A stretch of 46,726 nucleotides of DNA from Clostridia bacterium (GCA_017411325.1 JAFQQJ010000041.1:1-46726), one strand, 5' to 3'. Positions 1 through 9,409 are shown, numbered from the stretch's first letter. Notes: generated from the sequence alone by a model not told the origin. Numbers and translations: made by a program.

Positions 1-136
1 CCTGCGATTTTTCTTCATTTTGAGCCTTTTTGCTACGAACAAACTTCACCCTCGACGTATCTATATACGCCTTCGGGTAACTTTCGAAAAGTCTGTAAAC
101 AGACTTTCTCAATTCAGTTTGTCCGTTCTGAAGCAT
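1..136 (-). CDS. Partial ORF running off the left edge, unknown
   Basis: This open frame starts at an ATG (134-136, minus strand) and stays open to the window edge, giving 45 codons. An AGGAG sequence lies about ten bases upstream of the ATG, which favours translation. The visible product is basic and polar, with no membrane segment and no motif I recognise. It lies directly downstream of the terminator that ends the AraC gene, leaving almost no room for its own promoter. It would need read-through, or it may not be a gene. An internal short palindrome (AGTCTGT/ACAGACT) suggests it could instead be part of an intergenic repeat. Confidence 0.3.
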   Translation of the reverse strand, partial: MLQNGQTELRKSVYRLFESYPKAYIDTSRVKFVRSKKAQNEEKSQ

Positions 137-152
137 TTTTTTCTATCTCCTG

Positions 153-188
153 AAAAAGGGGCTGTAATTATTTTACAGCCCCTTTTTT
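153..188 (-). terminator. Intrinsic terminator of the AraC gene
   Basis: A 14-bp perfect stem (154-167 pairing with 173-186) with a short A/T loop is flanked by A and T runs on both strands. The stop codon of the AraC gene (173-175) lies inside the hairpin. Confidence 0.85.
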
Positions 189-937
189 GATAACTCTTTC
201 GGGGACAAGCCTGTATTTTTTTTAATAAATGCGCTGAAATAATAAGGCGTGCAAAAGCCACACATCTCGGAAACCTCCGATATGGTGTAGTAGCCTGAGC
301 ATAAAAGCTCCTTTGCAAATGCGAGCCTTAAATCGTTGATATAAGAAAGGGGAGATTTTCCGGTATAATCGGAAAATACTTTACGGAAATAGGTTTCGCT
401 CATATTAAGCTTTTGTGAAAGGAGTGAAACAGACATATTTCTGTCCGTAAAATTGTCGTGGATATAGGATAAAAGAGCTTCAATTTTAGCTGATGTATCG
501 CTTATGTTTTTTGAGGCAGAATCCTTTTCCATAAGTGAAAGGATTTTATAAAACAGACTTTTTACCTCATATTCATATCCCGGATGTTTTTTTAAGTGTG
601 CATAATACATTTCGGAAAAGAGCTTTTCGTATTGATGGGGAAAAGAAGGGGTAAAAATAAGAAGGTCATCTGAAAGCGGGGTATCCGAATTAAAATGAAC
701 GATATATAAAACCTCTTCCTCGCAGTTAAGCTCATACTGAAGATATGCAGGAGCAAAAACAATATCCTTGCTTTTTGCGTGCATATAAGTATCTTTGCAC
801 TTAAATGAAGAATTGCCTTCCAGGCGGAATGAGAGGGCGTGATAAGGTCTCGGAATACCTGAGGAAATACATTTTGGCCTCTCGATAAGGAAAACAGAAA
901 TAGGCTCACAGTTTATAGCTTTTGTTTTGAAAAACAT
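173..937 (-). CDS. AraC family transcriptional regulator
   Basis: A 254-residue regulator. The first ~150 residues look like a cupin-type ligand-sensing domain. The last ~100 carry two helix-turn-helix motifs typical of AraC/XylS proteins (MSVSLLSQKLNMSETYFRKV and YTISEVSEMCGFCTPYYFSA, then a GLSPKE ending). The ATG follows a GAAGGTG ribosome binding site. It is divergent from the GH89-like glycosidase gene at 1072 and shares its 134-bp promoter region, where a 21-bp-spaced direct repeat lies. The likely role is sugar-responsive activation of the glycosidase gene; the ligand cannot be read from sequence. Family assignment is secure, target inferred. Confidence 0.9.
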   Translation of the reverse strand: MFFKTKAINCEPISVFLIERPKCISSGIPRPYHALSFRLEGNSSFKCKDTYMHAKSKDIVFAPAYLQYELNCEEEVLYIVHFNSDTPLSDDLLIFTPSFPHQYEKLFSEMYYAHLKKHPGYEYEVKSLFYKILSLMEKDSASKNISDTSAKIEALLSYIHDNFTDRNMSVSLLSQKLNMSETYFRKVFSDYTGKSPLSYINDLRLAFAKELLCSGYYTISEVSEMCGFCTPYYFSAFIKKNTGLSPKELSKKGL

Positions 938-999
938 AAAATCACCTTCAATGAAAGTATAATATTAAAAGATTTTGCTGTCAATAGAGTTTTGAAAAA

Positions 1000-1026
1000 C
1001 GTATTTTTTGTTTCGGAATGCGTATT
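1000..1026 (+). promoter_or_regulatory. Direct-repeat operator, likely AraC half-sites
   Basis: CGTATT occurs at 1000-1005 and 1021-1026, exactly 21 bp apart. The second copy overlaps the -35 box of the glycosidase promoter, the class II activator arrangement typical of AraC proteins. Confidence 0.55.
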
Positions 1027-1052
1027 GTTATTTTTGCAAAAAAGAGTAAAAT
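1025..1052 (+). promoter_or_regulatory. Promoter of the GH89-like gene
   Basis: -35 TTGTTA (1025-1030), a 16-bp spacer and -10 TAAAAT (1047-1052), just upstream of the ribosome binding site AAAGGAG. The weak -35 fits an activator-dependent promoter. Confidence 0.5.
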
Positions 1053-1071
1053 GAAGTAAAGGAGTGATTTT

Positions 1072-3372
1072 ATGTCTTTAATTATCATAGAAGCAACCAT
1101 TGATCCCGCATATAAAAAAGCCACGGAGATTTTTAACGAAATGTATGAAAAGGTGACGGGGAAGAAGCTTTCCGTAAAGACGGAGGATGACGGAGAAAGT
1201 GACCTTATTGTGCTTGGATCTGACAGTGTAAACGATTTTCTTATGACAGAAGTTTTCGAAGGAAGGATAAAGTCCCTCGGCATACGCTACGGTACTGATT
1301 CCTATGCCATAAAAAGCTATGAAAAGGATGGACGAAGGATTCTTATTTTAGCCGGAGGAAGATTAAGAAGCACTCTTTATGCGATTTACGGATATTTTGA
1401 GAAGTTTTTGGGCTGCGGATATTTCTGGGACGGAGACGTTATTCCGCATTCGGACGAAATACCGCTTACGGGAATTTGTATAAACGAGGAGCCCCGCTTT
1501 TTTTACCGCGGCTTAAGATATTTTGCTCACCGCGGACTCAAACGGTTTCAGGCGGAGCACTGGGGATATTCCGACTGGAAAAAAGAGCTTCTCTGGATGA
1601 CTAAAAAGAGACTTAATTTCTTTATGATGAGAATCGGTATGGATGATGTGTGGCAAAGAGCCTTTCCCGATGATGTTCCATATCCCGAAGGATACAGAAA
1701 GATTACGGGGACCGATGCGAAAGACTACGATGACAGAACGGATTTCTGGACACTTAAATACAGGGGAGAGCTTCGCGAAAAGGTACTTGAATATGCAAGG
1801 AGTCTTGATATTATGTACCCTGCAGACTGCGGGACAATGACTCATTGGTATTCACGAACTCCGATAGAGTTTTTGGAGTCGAAAAAGCCGTCATTTGTTA
1901 CGCAGGAGATAGCGCAATATACCGAATCCGACACGGGAAAAGTTTTCGATTTTATGAAAAAGGAAAATATGGACTACTATATGCATCTGACGGAAACGAT
2001 GGTGGCGGAGCACGAAAAATCATCGGCACTTTTTCATACGATAGGGCTTGGCGAAAGACAGATGTTCAAGGAAAAAGAGAAAAACTTTGCACTTAAGATG
2101 ATTGCATACAGAAGAATTGTGGAAAACATAAAAAGGCGCTGGCCCGAAGGAAAGCTTATGCTTGCAAGCTGGGACTTTATAGGCTGGTGGGAACACGAGG
2201 AGGTCAAAAGTCTGATTTCCGAGCTGGACCCTGAAAATACGATAATTCTCGATTACACCTCGGAAGTTGACGATCCCGAGACGGGATTTTTAAATTGGGG
2301 AGTGGTGGGCAAATTCCCCTGGATCTTCGGTCTTTTTCACGCCTATGAATCTGAGAGCGAGATAAGAGGGCCATACGACAGAAGTGACGAGAGACTTAAG
2401 GTGGCAGCAGATGACAGCTTCTGCAAGGGAATGATATTCTGGCCTGAACTTTCGCACAGCGACCCGGTCGTTCTTGAATATCTTTCGGCAAATTCGTGGG
2501 CACCGCTTAAGCTTAAGGCAGAGGCTCTTGCTGAGAGATATTGCGAAAAAAGATACGGAGACTTATCCGATAAAATGAACTGTTCCTGGCAAAAACTTTT
2601 CCCCTTTATAAAGCTCTCAGACTGGGGCGGATATACAAAAAGGAGCAATGATGATGAAAATTACGTCAAATACTGTCCTTCCTGGTTTGTACATCAGAGT
2701 ATGTGGGTTAAGCTTACGATTTTCTTAAGGCAAAAGCCGCAGCCTGACAGTGCACTGGTTAAATACTGGAACGGAAAAATTGAAGAAACCCGTCCGATGA
2801 TGAAGGATATTAAAGAAGCACTTATAAATTTATCCGAAAATGAAAAGGCGTTTTCAGATGAGTTTATATTAAGGGATACGATAGATCTTACAAGAACGGT
2901 TATATCAAGATTTTTAAATTATATCGTCATTAAGGCGGTGGAAGCAACGGGAGAGGAAAAGAGGATAGAGACTCTTAAGAGGCACTATCTTAGACTTATG
3001 GAAATTCTCGGAGAGCTACTTTCCCACAGCAAGGATTTTTCTGTGTATGAGACGCTTAAAGGCTTAAGTGAGGAAGCTCCCGTTAATCCTGATTTTGAAA
3101 CCACGTTAAAGCGTAATATATGGAATACATATTGTTCACAGGCGGCGTACGAGCTTGTGAAATACATATTTATTGAGGAGGGAAAAATCGGATTTTCCCA
3201 TCTTGCAAAACCCCCGGGAACAGAGCCTGCTTTCAATGAGCCGATGAAAGTTATTAAAGAGAATTTCTTCAATACTCCTTTATCAAAAATGCAGCCGGGA
3301 AGGATTAGTCCTTTAAGCGAAATTATCATAAAAGCAGCAAAGGCAATAGAAGATACGGAAAAAATACTGTGA
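1072..3372 (+). CDS. GH89-like alpha-N-acetylglucosaminidase family protein
   Basis: A 766-residue protein without signal peptide, so probably cytoplasmic. The N-terminal ~140 residues form an accessory domain ending in GGRLRSTLYAIYGYFEK. The central part has WKKELLWMTKKRLNFFMMRI and WQRAF, which resemble the start of the NAGLU/GH89 barrel. GLGERQMF (Glu328) and LDYTSEVDDPETG (Glu398), followed by PWIFGLFHAY, align by eye with the acid/base and nucleophile regions of NAGLU, but the two Glu lie closer together than in known GH89 enzymes. The C-terminal third is mostly helical. GH89 enzymes release terminal alpha-GlcNAc, for example from mucin or heparan. Here the exact substrate is uncertain and a new subfamily is possible. 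It starts eight bases after AAAGGAG and is divergent from an AraC regulator. Confidence 0.65.
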   Translation: MSLIIIEATIDPAYKKATEIFNEMYEKVTGKKLSVKTEDDGESDLIVLGSDSVNDFLMTEVFEGRIKSLGIRYGTDSYAIKSYEKDGRRILILAGGRLRSTLYAIYGYFEKFLGCGYFWDGDVIPHSDEIPLTGICINEEPRFFYRGLRYFAHRGLKRFQAEHWGYSDWKKELLWMTKKRLNFFMMRIGMDDVWQRAFPDDVPYPEGYRKITGTDAKDYDDRTDFWTLKYRGELREKVLEYARSLDIMYPADCGTMTHWYSRTPIEFLESKKPSFVTQEIAQYTESDTGKVFDFMKKENMDYYMHLTETMVAEHEKSSALFHTIGLGERQMFKEKEKNFALKMIAYRRIVENIKRRWPEGKLMLASWDFIGWWEHEEVKSLISELDPENTIILDYTSEVDDPETGFLNWGVVGKFPWIFGLFHAYESESEIRGPYDRSDERLKVAADDSFCKGMIFWPELSHSDPVVLEYLSANSWAPLKLKAEALAERYCEKRYGDLSDKMNCSWQKLFPFIKLSDWGGYTKRSNDDENYVKYCPSWFVHQSMWVKLTIFLRQKPQPDSALVKYWNGKIEETRPMMKDIKEALINLSENEKAFSDEFILRDTIDLTRTVISRFLNYIVIKAVEATGEEKRIETLKRHYLRLMEILGELLSHSKDFSVYETLKGLSEEAPVNPDFETTLKRNIWNTYCSQAAYELVKYIFIEEGKIGFSHLAKPPGTEPAFNEPMKVIKENFFNTPLSKMQPGRISPLSEIIIKAAKAIEDTEKIL

Positions 3373-3398
3373 GTTTTAGCCGCAGGAAAAACTTTGCC

Positions 3399-3427
3399 TT
3401 GCACTTCTCATAAAAAAGGTGTATAAT
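3399..3427 (+). promoter_or_regulatory. Promoter of the LysR gene
   Basis: TTGCAC (3399-3404), a 17-bp spacer and TATAAT (3422-3427): a near-consensus sigma-A promoter 40 bp upstream of the start codon. Confidence 0.75.
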
Positions 3428-3466
3428 ATCTCTATAAGGTATAAAAGAAATTTATGAGGTGATATT

Positions 3467-4414
3467 ATGCCGGAAGAAATGGACTATGTCTATGAGGTGT
3501 ACAAGGAAAAAAGCTTTTCAACTGCGGCTAAAAAACTTTTTGTGACACAGCCTGCACTTTCCTCTGCAATTAAAAAGGCAGAAGAGAGAATCGGTGCGGT
3601 TTTGTTTGACAGAAGCACCGTTCCCGTTCAGCTTACGGATGCGGGAAAGGTTTACATTCAGGCGATAGAGCAGATAAAAACCATCAAAGAAGATATGATG
3701 GAAACAATTAAAGACGTGTCTGAAATAAAAACAGGACATATAAAGGTCAGCGGCGAAAACTTTGTTTCCGCCTTCATTATGCCGGAAATATTAAAAGAGT
3801 ACAATAAAAAGTACCCCGGTATTTCCGTTGAGCTTATCGAGTCCAATATGCACGATTTACAGGCTCAGCTTTTGGAATCCAAAATTGACCTTCTTATTGA
3901 CTATGAATTTGATCCTGAGCTTTACACCTCCTTTCCGCTTCTTAAGGACAAGCTTCTTTTAGCAGTGCCAAGCAACCTTGAAATAAATAAACGGCTTAAG
4001 GAGTTCAGGCTTACGGATAAGGATATCGCAGACGGAAGAAACCTTGATAAGGATGTGCCCGACGTTGATATAAGCGAGTTTTCCTCCCTTGATTTTGTAA
4101 TGCTCAAAAAGGGGAACGATATGAATCACAGAGTGTCAACTCTCTGTGACGAGGCGGGTATTTCGCCCCGCACCGTGCTTTACACAGACCAGCTTATAAC
4201 CGCCTATAATATGGCGCGAAGCGGAATGGGGGCGGCTTTTATAACGGATACCCTGGTACGCTCTGTAATAGAGCCTTCAAAGTGTGTTTTTTATAAAATT
4301 GCCGGTGAAAGTGCAAAAAGAACCCTTTGCATAGGGTATAAGAAAAACCGTTATCAGTCAAAGGCGGTAAGAGCCTTTATTGATACGGCGAGAGAAGTTT
4401 ACGGCAAAAAATAA
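3467..4414 (+). CDS. LysR family transcriptional regulator
   Basis: A 315-residue protein with an N-terminal winged helix-turn-helix (FSTAAKKLFVTQPALSSAIK, residues ~15-35) followed by ERIGAVLFDRS, a clear LysR signature. The rest is the periplasmic-binding-like effector domain. The length is usual for the family. The start ATG follows GAGGTGATATT. LysR regulators often act on a divergent neighbour, but the upstream gene here is co-oriented and the downstream gene convergent, so the target is not evident. It has its own strong promoter and a terminator just after the stop. Confidence 0.9.
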   Translation: MPEEMDYVYEVYKEKSFSTAAKKLFVTQPALSSAIKKAEERIGAVLFDRSTVPVQLTDAGKVYIQAIEQIKTIKEDMMETIKDVSEIKTGHIKVSGENFVSAFIMPEILKEYNKKYPGISVELIESNMHDLQAQLLESKIDLLIDYEFDPELYTSFPLLKDKLLLAVPSNLEINKRLKEFRLTDKDIADGRNLDKDVPDVDISEFSSLDFVMLKKGNDMNHRVSTLCDEAGISPRTVLYTDQLITAYNMARSGMGAAFITDTLVRSVIEPSKCVFYKIAGESAKRTLCIGYKKNRYQSKAVRAFIDTAREVYGKK

Positions 4415-4437
4415 AAGAGTGCAAAAGCACTCTTTTA
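4413..4437. terminator. Bidirectional intrinsic terminator
   Basis: AAAAGAGTGC and GCACTCTTTT form a 10-bp stem with a four-base loop between convergent genes. A and T runs on each side let it serve both the LysR gene and the PepSY lipoprotein gene. Confidence 0.85.
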
Positions 4438-4956
4438 AGAATCTATTACGACATCGGAGCTTAATATATCGCCGGTTACGGCATCTATTAAATAATTATA
4501 TTCTGTATTTCCCGACCTGAAAATTATATTATAGGTTTTGTTTTCGCGGTCGAGAGAGTTCTTTACAAGAACTGCCGTTCCGCTTGCACCGGAGTCCCTT
4601 AAAGCCAGGGTAAGCGCGGTGTCCAAAGAGATAAAAACTTCTTCGGAAGCGGATTCTTCATCCTCGGGAGCAAACATAGGCTCGTCGGTTTCAGGCTCTT
4701 TAAGCATTACGGATAATAGCTTTCCTGATGAGGCGTTTACAATGCCCTCATAGGTTCCGTGAAAGGTTTTAAAGTCTACGATGTAGGAACGCTCTTCTTC
4801 AACAAAGAGACACTCCAGTATTATGGCTTCGGGGTAGATTTCCGTAATCGTTTCCTTTGCTGTTTTTTCGGTAATAAGTTGAGGCTCCTTTTCGCATGCG
4901 GGAAGGATGACAATAATCATGGAAAGAAGCAGAATTAAAGAAATTAATCTGTGCAT
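4435..4956 (-). CDS. PepSY-domain lipoprotein
   Basis: A 173-residue exported protein. The N-terminus has a hydrophobic signal ending in the lipobox LPAC (Cys at residue ~21), so it should be anchored to the outer face of the membrane. Two PepSY-like repeats follow: residues ~30-90 (with a GTYEGIVNASSGKLLSV turn) and ~105-170 (with NYLIDAVTGDILSSDVV). An acidic linker rich in Glu, Asp and Ser joins them. PepSY domains are often tied to peptidase inhibition or envelope homeostasis; the specific role here is unknown. It is monocistronic and convergent with the LysR gene. Confidence 0.8.
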   Translation of the reverse strand: MHRLISLILLLSMIIVILPACEKEPQLITEKTAKETITEIYPEAIILECLFVEEERSYIVDFKTFHGTYEGIVNASSGKLLSVMLKEPETDEPMFAPEDEESASEEVFISLDTALTLALRDSGASGTAVLVKNSLDRENKTYNIIFRSGNTEYNYLIDAVTGDILSSDVVIDS

Positions 4957-5096
4957 TGTTTAATCTCCGTGATATATTTTTTGTTTACGATATATTATTA
5001 TATATGTTTTTATTCATAAATGCAAGGATTTTATTGATTTTTAATTTGAAATGTGATGTAATATATTAAATATAACTTAATATGAGGAGCAAAAAA

Positions 5097-5276
5097 ATGA
5101 AAAAAACAAGATGCGAAGAATGTATGTATTATGAATTTGACGAGGACAGCGAGACTTACAGCTGTATAGTAAATCTTGATGAGGATGAGGCACAGCGTTT
5201 TATGTCGGGAGATTCTATGCGGTGCTCATATTTTCGTTTTTATGATGAATATAAAATGGTTAAGAAACAAAACTGA
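5097..5276 (+). CDS. Small four-cysteine protein
   Basis: A 59-residue acidic protein. I place the start at the ATG at 5097, seven bases after GAGGAG, and not at the upstream ATG (5082), which lies within the ribosome binding region. It has four cysteines: CEEC near the N-terminus, one ~16 residues later, and one in MRCSYF. This layout suggests a small zinc or iron-sulfur site. It resembles a small Clostridial family of unknown function (possibly DUF6472, from memory). It is the first gene of a run with tcdA, mnmA and a ttcA-like gene, nine bases upstream of tcdA, so a role near tRNA modification or sulfur transfer is possible but unproven. Confidence 0.75.
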   Translation: MKKTRCEECMYYEFDEDSETYSCIVNLDEDEAQRFMSGDSMRCSYFRFYDEYKMVKKQN

Positions 5277-5285
5277 GGTTTTTTT

Positions 5286-5993
5286 ATGGAAGAACGTTTG
5301 AAAAGAACAGCCCTTCTTTTCGGAGACGGTGCTGTTGAAAAATTGAAAAATGCTCACGTTGCAATTTTCGGAACAGGGGGCGTTGGCGGATATGTTGCAG
5401 AGGCTCTTGCCAGAAGCGGAGTAGGGCATATTACTTTAGTAGATAACGATAAGGTGAGCGAAAGCAACATAAACAGACAGATAATAGCACTTTATTCTAC
5501 CGTCGGAAAATATAAGGTGGATGTTATGAAGGAACGTATTTCCGATATAAACCCCGATGCGGAGGTTTTCTGCCATAAATGCTTTTATCTTCCTGATACG
5601 GAATGTGAAGTAGACTTTTCGCAGTTTGACTATATCGTAGATGCTATTGATACCGTGACAGGAAAAATAGGGCTTATTATGGAAGGGGAAAAACGGAATA
5701 TTCCCGTAATATCCTCAATGGGTACCGGAAATAAAACAGATCCCTCTGCTTTTAAGATTGCGGATATTTATAAAACTACGGTATGTCCCCTTGCAAAGGT
5801 TATGAGATATGAACTTAAAAAGAGGGGGATAAAGAAGCTGAAAGTTCTTTATTCCGAGGAAATTCCCGTAAAGGTTACGCCTGTAAGCGACGGAGAAAAA
5901 AGGGCCGTTCCCGGCTCAAATGCCTTCTGTCCGCCTGCGGCAGGGCTTATAATAGCTTCGGAAGTAGTAAAGGATATTATAAAAAAGGATTGA
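5286..5993 (+). CDS. tcdA: tRNA threonylcarbamoyladenosine dehydratase
   Basis: A 235-residue E1-like ThiF/MoeB-family protein. The nucleotide-binding motif GTGGVGGYVAEALARSGVG is at residues ~31-49, followed by the DNDKVSESNINRQ block that contacts ATP. The downstream Asp (DYIVDAIDTV) is typical of the family. TcdA (CsdL, YgdL) uses ATP to cyclise t6A37 of ANN-decoding tRNAs into ct6A. Length and lack of a ubiquitin-like partner gene fit TcdA better than ThiF or MoeB. The adjacent thiouridylase gene mnmA starts four bases after its stop, so they are co-translated. Confidence 0.85.
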   Translation: MEERLKRTALLFGDGAVEKLKNAHVAIFGTGGVGGYVAEALARSGVGHITLVDNDKVSESNINRQIIALYSTVGKYKVDVMKERISDINPDAEVFCHKCFYLPDTECEVDFSQFDYIVDAIDTVTGKIGLIMEGEKRNIPVISSMGTGNKTDPSAFKIADIYKTTVCPLAKVMRYELKKRGIKKLKVLYSEEIPVKVTPVSDGEKRAVPGSNAFCPPAAGLIIASEVVKDIIKKD

Positions 5994-5997
5994 TTTT

Positions 5998-7020
5998 ATG
6001 AAAGCGTTAATAGCTATGAGCGGAGGCGTGGACTCAAGTGCCGCAGCACTTATTATAAAAGAAAAGGGCTATGATGCAATGGGGGCGATTATGCACCTTT
6101 TAGGAAAGAGAAATCAGGATGCCGACGCGGCAAAGGATGTTTGCGATAAGATAGGAATCCCTTTTTACGAATTTGATTTTTCAGATGAGTTTTCTTCCTG
6201 TGTAATCAGGAGTTTTGTGGAAAGCTATGAAGAAGGCGCAACGCCAAACCCCTGTATAGAATGTAACAGATACCTTAAATTCGGAAAGTTTTTCGATGCG
6301 GCAAAAGAACTGGGATGCACTCATATCGCAACGGGACATTATGCTAAAATCGAAAAGTGCGGAAAGGAATATTTCCTTAAAAAAGCAAAGGATGCATCTA
6401 AAGACCAGAGCTATGTGCTCTATTCCATAAAGCGGGATATGCTTTCTGAAATTCTTTTTCCTCTCGGCGGATATACCAAAGAGGAAATCAGGGAAATTGC
6501 CGCATCAAACGGCTTTATAAATGCCAATAAAAAAGATAGTCAGGATATATGCTTTGTTCCTGACGGAGACTATAAAAAGGTCATATCTTCTTTGAGCAAC
6601 AAAACCTATCCGGAAGGTGATTTCGTAAACCTTGATGGAAAAGTTTTAGGACGGCACAAGGGGATTATCGGATATACAATAGGCCAGAGGAAAGGTCTTG
6701 GTCTTGCACTTCCTGCGCCGATGTATGTATGCGAAAAAAATGTGGAAAAGAATGAGGTTGTGCTCTGCAGCCACGAAGAACTCTTCAGCAGGGAAATGAA
6801 GGTTAAAAACGTAAACTGGCTTGCTTCGGATAAAGCTCCCGATAAAATACGGGCAAAGGTTAAAATACGGTATAAGCACGAAGAACAGAATGCAGAAATA
6901 AACTTCACCGAAGACGGAGCTTTTGTCACCTTCGATGAGCCGCAACGCGCCATATCAAAAGGTCAGGCGGCGGTGTTCTACGACGGAGATACAGTCCTCG
7001 GCGGAGGAACGATAGTTTAA
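5998..7020 (+). CDS. mnmA: tRNA-specific 2-thiouridylase MnmA
   Basis: A 340-residue PP-loop enzyme that thiolates U34 of the Lys, Glu and Gln tRNAs. SGGVDSS (residues ~8-14) is the ATP pyrophosphatase loop. TPNPCIECN holds one catalytic cysteine (Cys86) and DSQDICFVPDGDY the second (Cys185), matching the cysteine pair of MnmA. A beta-barrel domain follows (IIGYTIGQRKGLGLA onward). It is somewhat shorter than the ~360 residues usual for the family, but no core element is missing. It sits between tcdA and a ttcA-like gene. No cysteine desulfurase gene is seen here, so sulfur must come from elsewhere in the genome. Confidence 0.95.
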   Translation: MKALIAMSGGVDSSAAALIIKEKGYDAMGAIMHLLGKRNQDADAAKDVCDKIGIPFYEFDFSDEFSSCVIRSFVESYEEGATPNPCIECNRYLKFGKFFDAAKELGCTHIATGHYAKIEKCGKEYFLKKAKDASKDQSYVLYSIKRDMLSEILFPLGGYTKEEIREIAASNGFINANKKDSQDICFVPDGDYKKVISSLSNKTYPEGDFVNLDGKVLGRHKGIIGYTIGQRKGLGLALPAPMYVCEKNVEKNEVVLCSHEELFSREMKVKNVNWLASDKAPDKIRAKVKIRYKHEEQNAEINFTEDGAFVTFDEPQRAISKGQAAVFYDGDTVLGGGTIV

Positions 7021-7050
7021 GCCTTGTGGGGATAAACGCCCCTTAGGCTT
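7019..7050 (+). promoter_or_regulatory. Intercistronic hairpin before the ttcA-like gene
   Basis: AAGCCT (7019-7024) can pair with AGGCTT (7045-7050), with an inner GGGG/CCCC stem. It starts at the mnmA stop codon and abuts the AAGGAGG ribosome binding site of the next gene. There is no T run, so mRNA processing or translational tuning is more likely than termination. Confidence 0.5.
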
Positions 7051-7062
7051 AAGGAGGATAAT

Positions 7063-7905
7063 ATGGGAAGAGAACTTACAAAAGAACAGACAGTTGAGAG
7101 AAGCGTTGTTAAAAAATACAGGAAAACTATATGGAACCCGTTTATTGCGGCGGTAAAACGATATGAACTTATAAGTGAGGGAGACCATATAGCTGTTTGC
7201 ATTTCCGGAGGTAAGGATTCGATGCTTCTTGCAGTTTTGATGAGACTGCTTCAGAGAATAAGCGATGTGCCTTTTTCCGTTACTTACCTTGTCATGGATC
7301 CGGGATACAACGAAATCAACAGAAGAAAAATCGAGGAAAATGCCGAACTTTTGAATATTCCCATAAATGTTTTTGAGAGTGACATATTTTCGGTTGCAGA
7401 CAGTGTGGAAAAATCCCCATGCTACCTTTGTGCAAGGATGAGGCGGGGACACCTTTATGCAAAGGCAAAGGAGATGGGGTGCAATAAAATAGCCCTCGGA
7501 CATCATATGAGTGATGTTATTGAAACAACTCTTATGGGTATGATGTACGGAAGTCAGCTTCAGGGAATGATGCCGAGAATAAAAAGCACGAATTTTTCGG
7601 GGATGGAGTTAATACGCCCGATGTATTGCATACTTGAAGAGGACATAATATCCTGGAAAAACTATAATGAACTTTCGTTCATTCAGTGCGCCTGCCGCTT
7701 TACCGAAAAAATGTCGGAGACCGGGGACGGAACAGGGGAATCCAAACGCCAGGAGATAAAAACTCTCATAGCAGACCTTAAGAAAATAAACCCTGATATT
7801 GAGCATAATCTTTTTAATAGTATACACAACGTAAATGTGGATACCTTTGTTGAGTACAAGCTTAAGGGAGAAGAGCACAGCTTCCTTGAAAATTTCAGAC
7901 AATAA
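7063..7905 (+). CDS. TtcA-like tRNA 2-thiocytidine synthase family protein
   Basis: A 280-residue PP-loop ATPase. CISGGKDSMLLAVLM (residues ~45-60) is the SGGKDS loop of the TtcA/TilS group. CYLCARMRRG (residues ~123-132) provides a CxxC pair and IQCACRF further on adds Cys residues, the pattern used by TtcA to hold a [4Fe-4S] cluster. GHHMSDVIETTLMG is the conserved helix after the cluster. TtcA makes s2C32 in tRNA. Clostridia also carry related paralogues of uncertain target, so I give the family and no symbol. It lies 42 bp after mnmA with an AAGGAGG site. Confidence 0.8.
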   Translation: MGRELTKEQTVERSVVKKYRKTIWNPFIAAVKRYELISEGDHIAVCISGGKDSMLLAVLMRLLQRISDVPFSVTYLVMDPGYNEINRRKIEENAELLNIPINVFESDIFSVADSVEKSPCYLCARMRRGHLYAKAKEMGCNKIALGHHMSDVIETTLMGMMYGSQLQGMMPRIKSTNFSGMELIRPMYCILEEDIISWKNYNELSFIQCACRFTEKMSETGDGTGESKRQEIKTLIADLKKINPDIEHNLFNSIHNVNVDTFVEYKLKGEEHSFLENFRQ

Positions 7906-7932
7906 AAAAGAGTGGCTTTGCCACTCTTTTTT
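7904..7932. terminator. Bidirectional intrinsic terminator
   Basis: AAAAAAGAGTGGC and GCCACTCTTTTTT form a long stem with a tiny loop between two convergent operons. Confidence 0.85.
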
Positions 7933-7933
7933 A

Positions 7934-8371
7934 TTACTTTAAGTTTCCTCTGGACTCTTTAAGAGTTTCAATTAAGGATTCAAACTTCTGCTGCATACCA
8001 TAGAGAATTTCGTCGCAATACTCTAAAGTCTGCTTTCTTGTTTCCTGAGCATTTTCCTTAGCGGAATCAATCATACTTGTAGCTCTTTCATAAGCCTTCT
8101 TTGTGATTTCATGCTCCTGAACCATCTGGATAGTCTTTTCTTCAGCAGCCTTTATGATGGATTCTGCTTCCTGCTGAGCCTCGGAAATGATCTTTTTACG
8201 CTCTTCCTTCATCCAACGAGCCTGTTTAAGCTCTTCGGGAAGCTGGAGTCTGATATCTTCAATGTCAGCGAGTAATTCTTCTTTGTCCATAAGGCTTCTG
8301 TTTATAATCGGAATGTTCATTGCCTTATCGATTTTTTCCTCAAGCTTATCAATGATTTCTAAAATTTCCAT
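7934..8371 (-). CDS. Coiled-coil protein of the coaD operon
   Basis: A 145-residue, highly charged, nearly all-helical protein without signal or membrane segment. Residues ~45-130 show heptad-like patterning rich in Glu, Lys, Ala and Gln (for example EAQQEAESIIKAAEEKTIQM), similar to DivIVA-like or ATP-synthase b-like coiled coils. Such proteins commonly follow coaD in Clostridia and are often labelled ATPase or DivIVA-like without functional proof. It starts four bases after the coaD stop behind AGGAGG and ends at a shared terminator, as the last gene of rsmD-coaD-this gene. Confidence 0.75.
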   Translation of the reverse strand: MEILEIIDKLEEKIDKAMNIPIINRSLMDKEELLADIEDIRLQLPEELKQARWMKEERKKIISEAQQEAESIIKAAEEKTIQMVQEHEITKKAYERATSMIDSAKENAQETRKQTLEYCDEILYGMQQKFESLIETLKESRGNLK

Positions 8372-8375
8372 ATTG

Positions 8376-9409
<1,034 letters not shown>

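Noticed and set aside
5082..5096. Upstream ATG for the four-Cys protein
   Set aside because: The ATG at 5082 precedes and overlaps the ribosome binding region (TATGAGGAGC); the ATG at 5097 has correct spacing.
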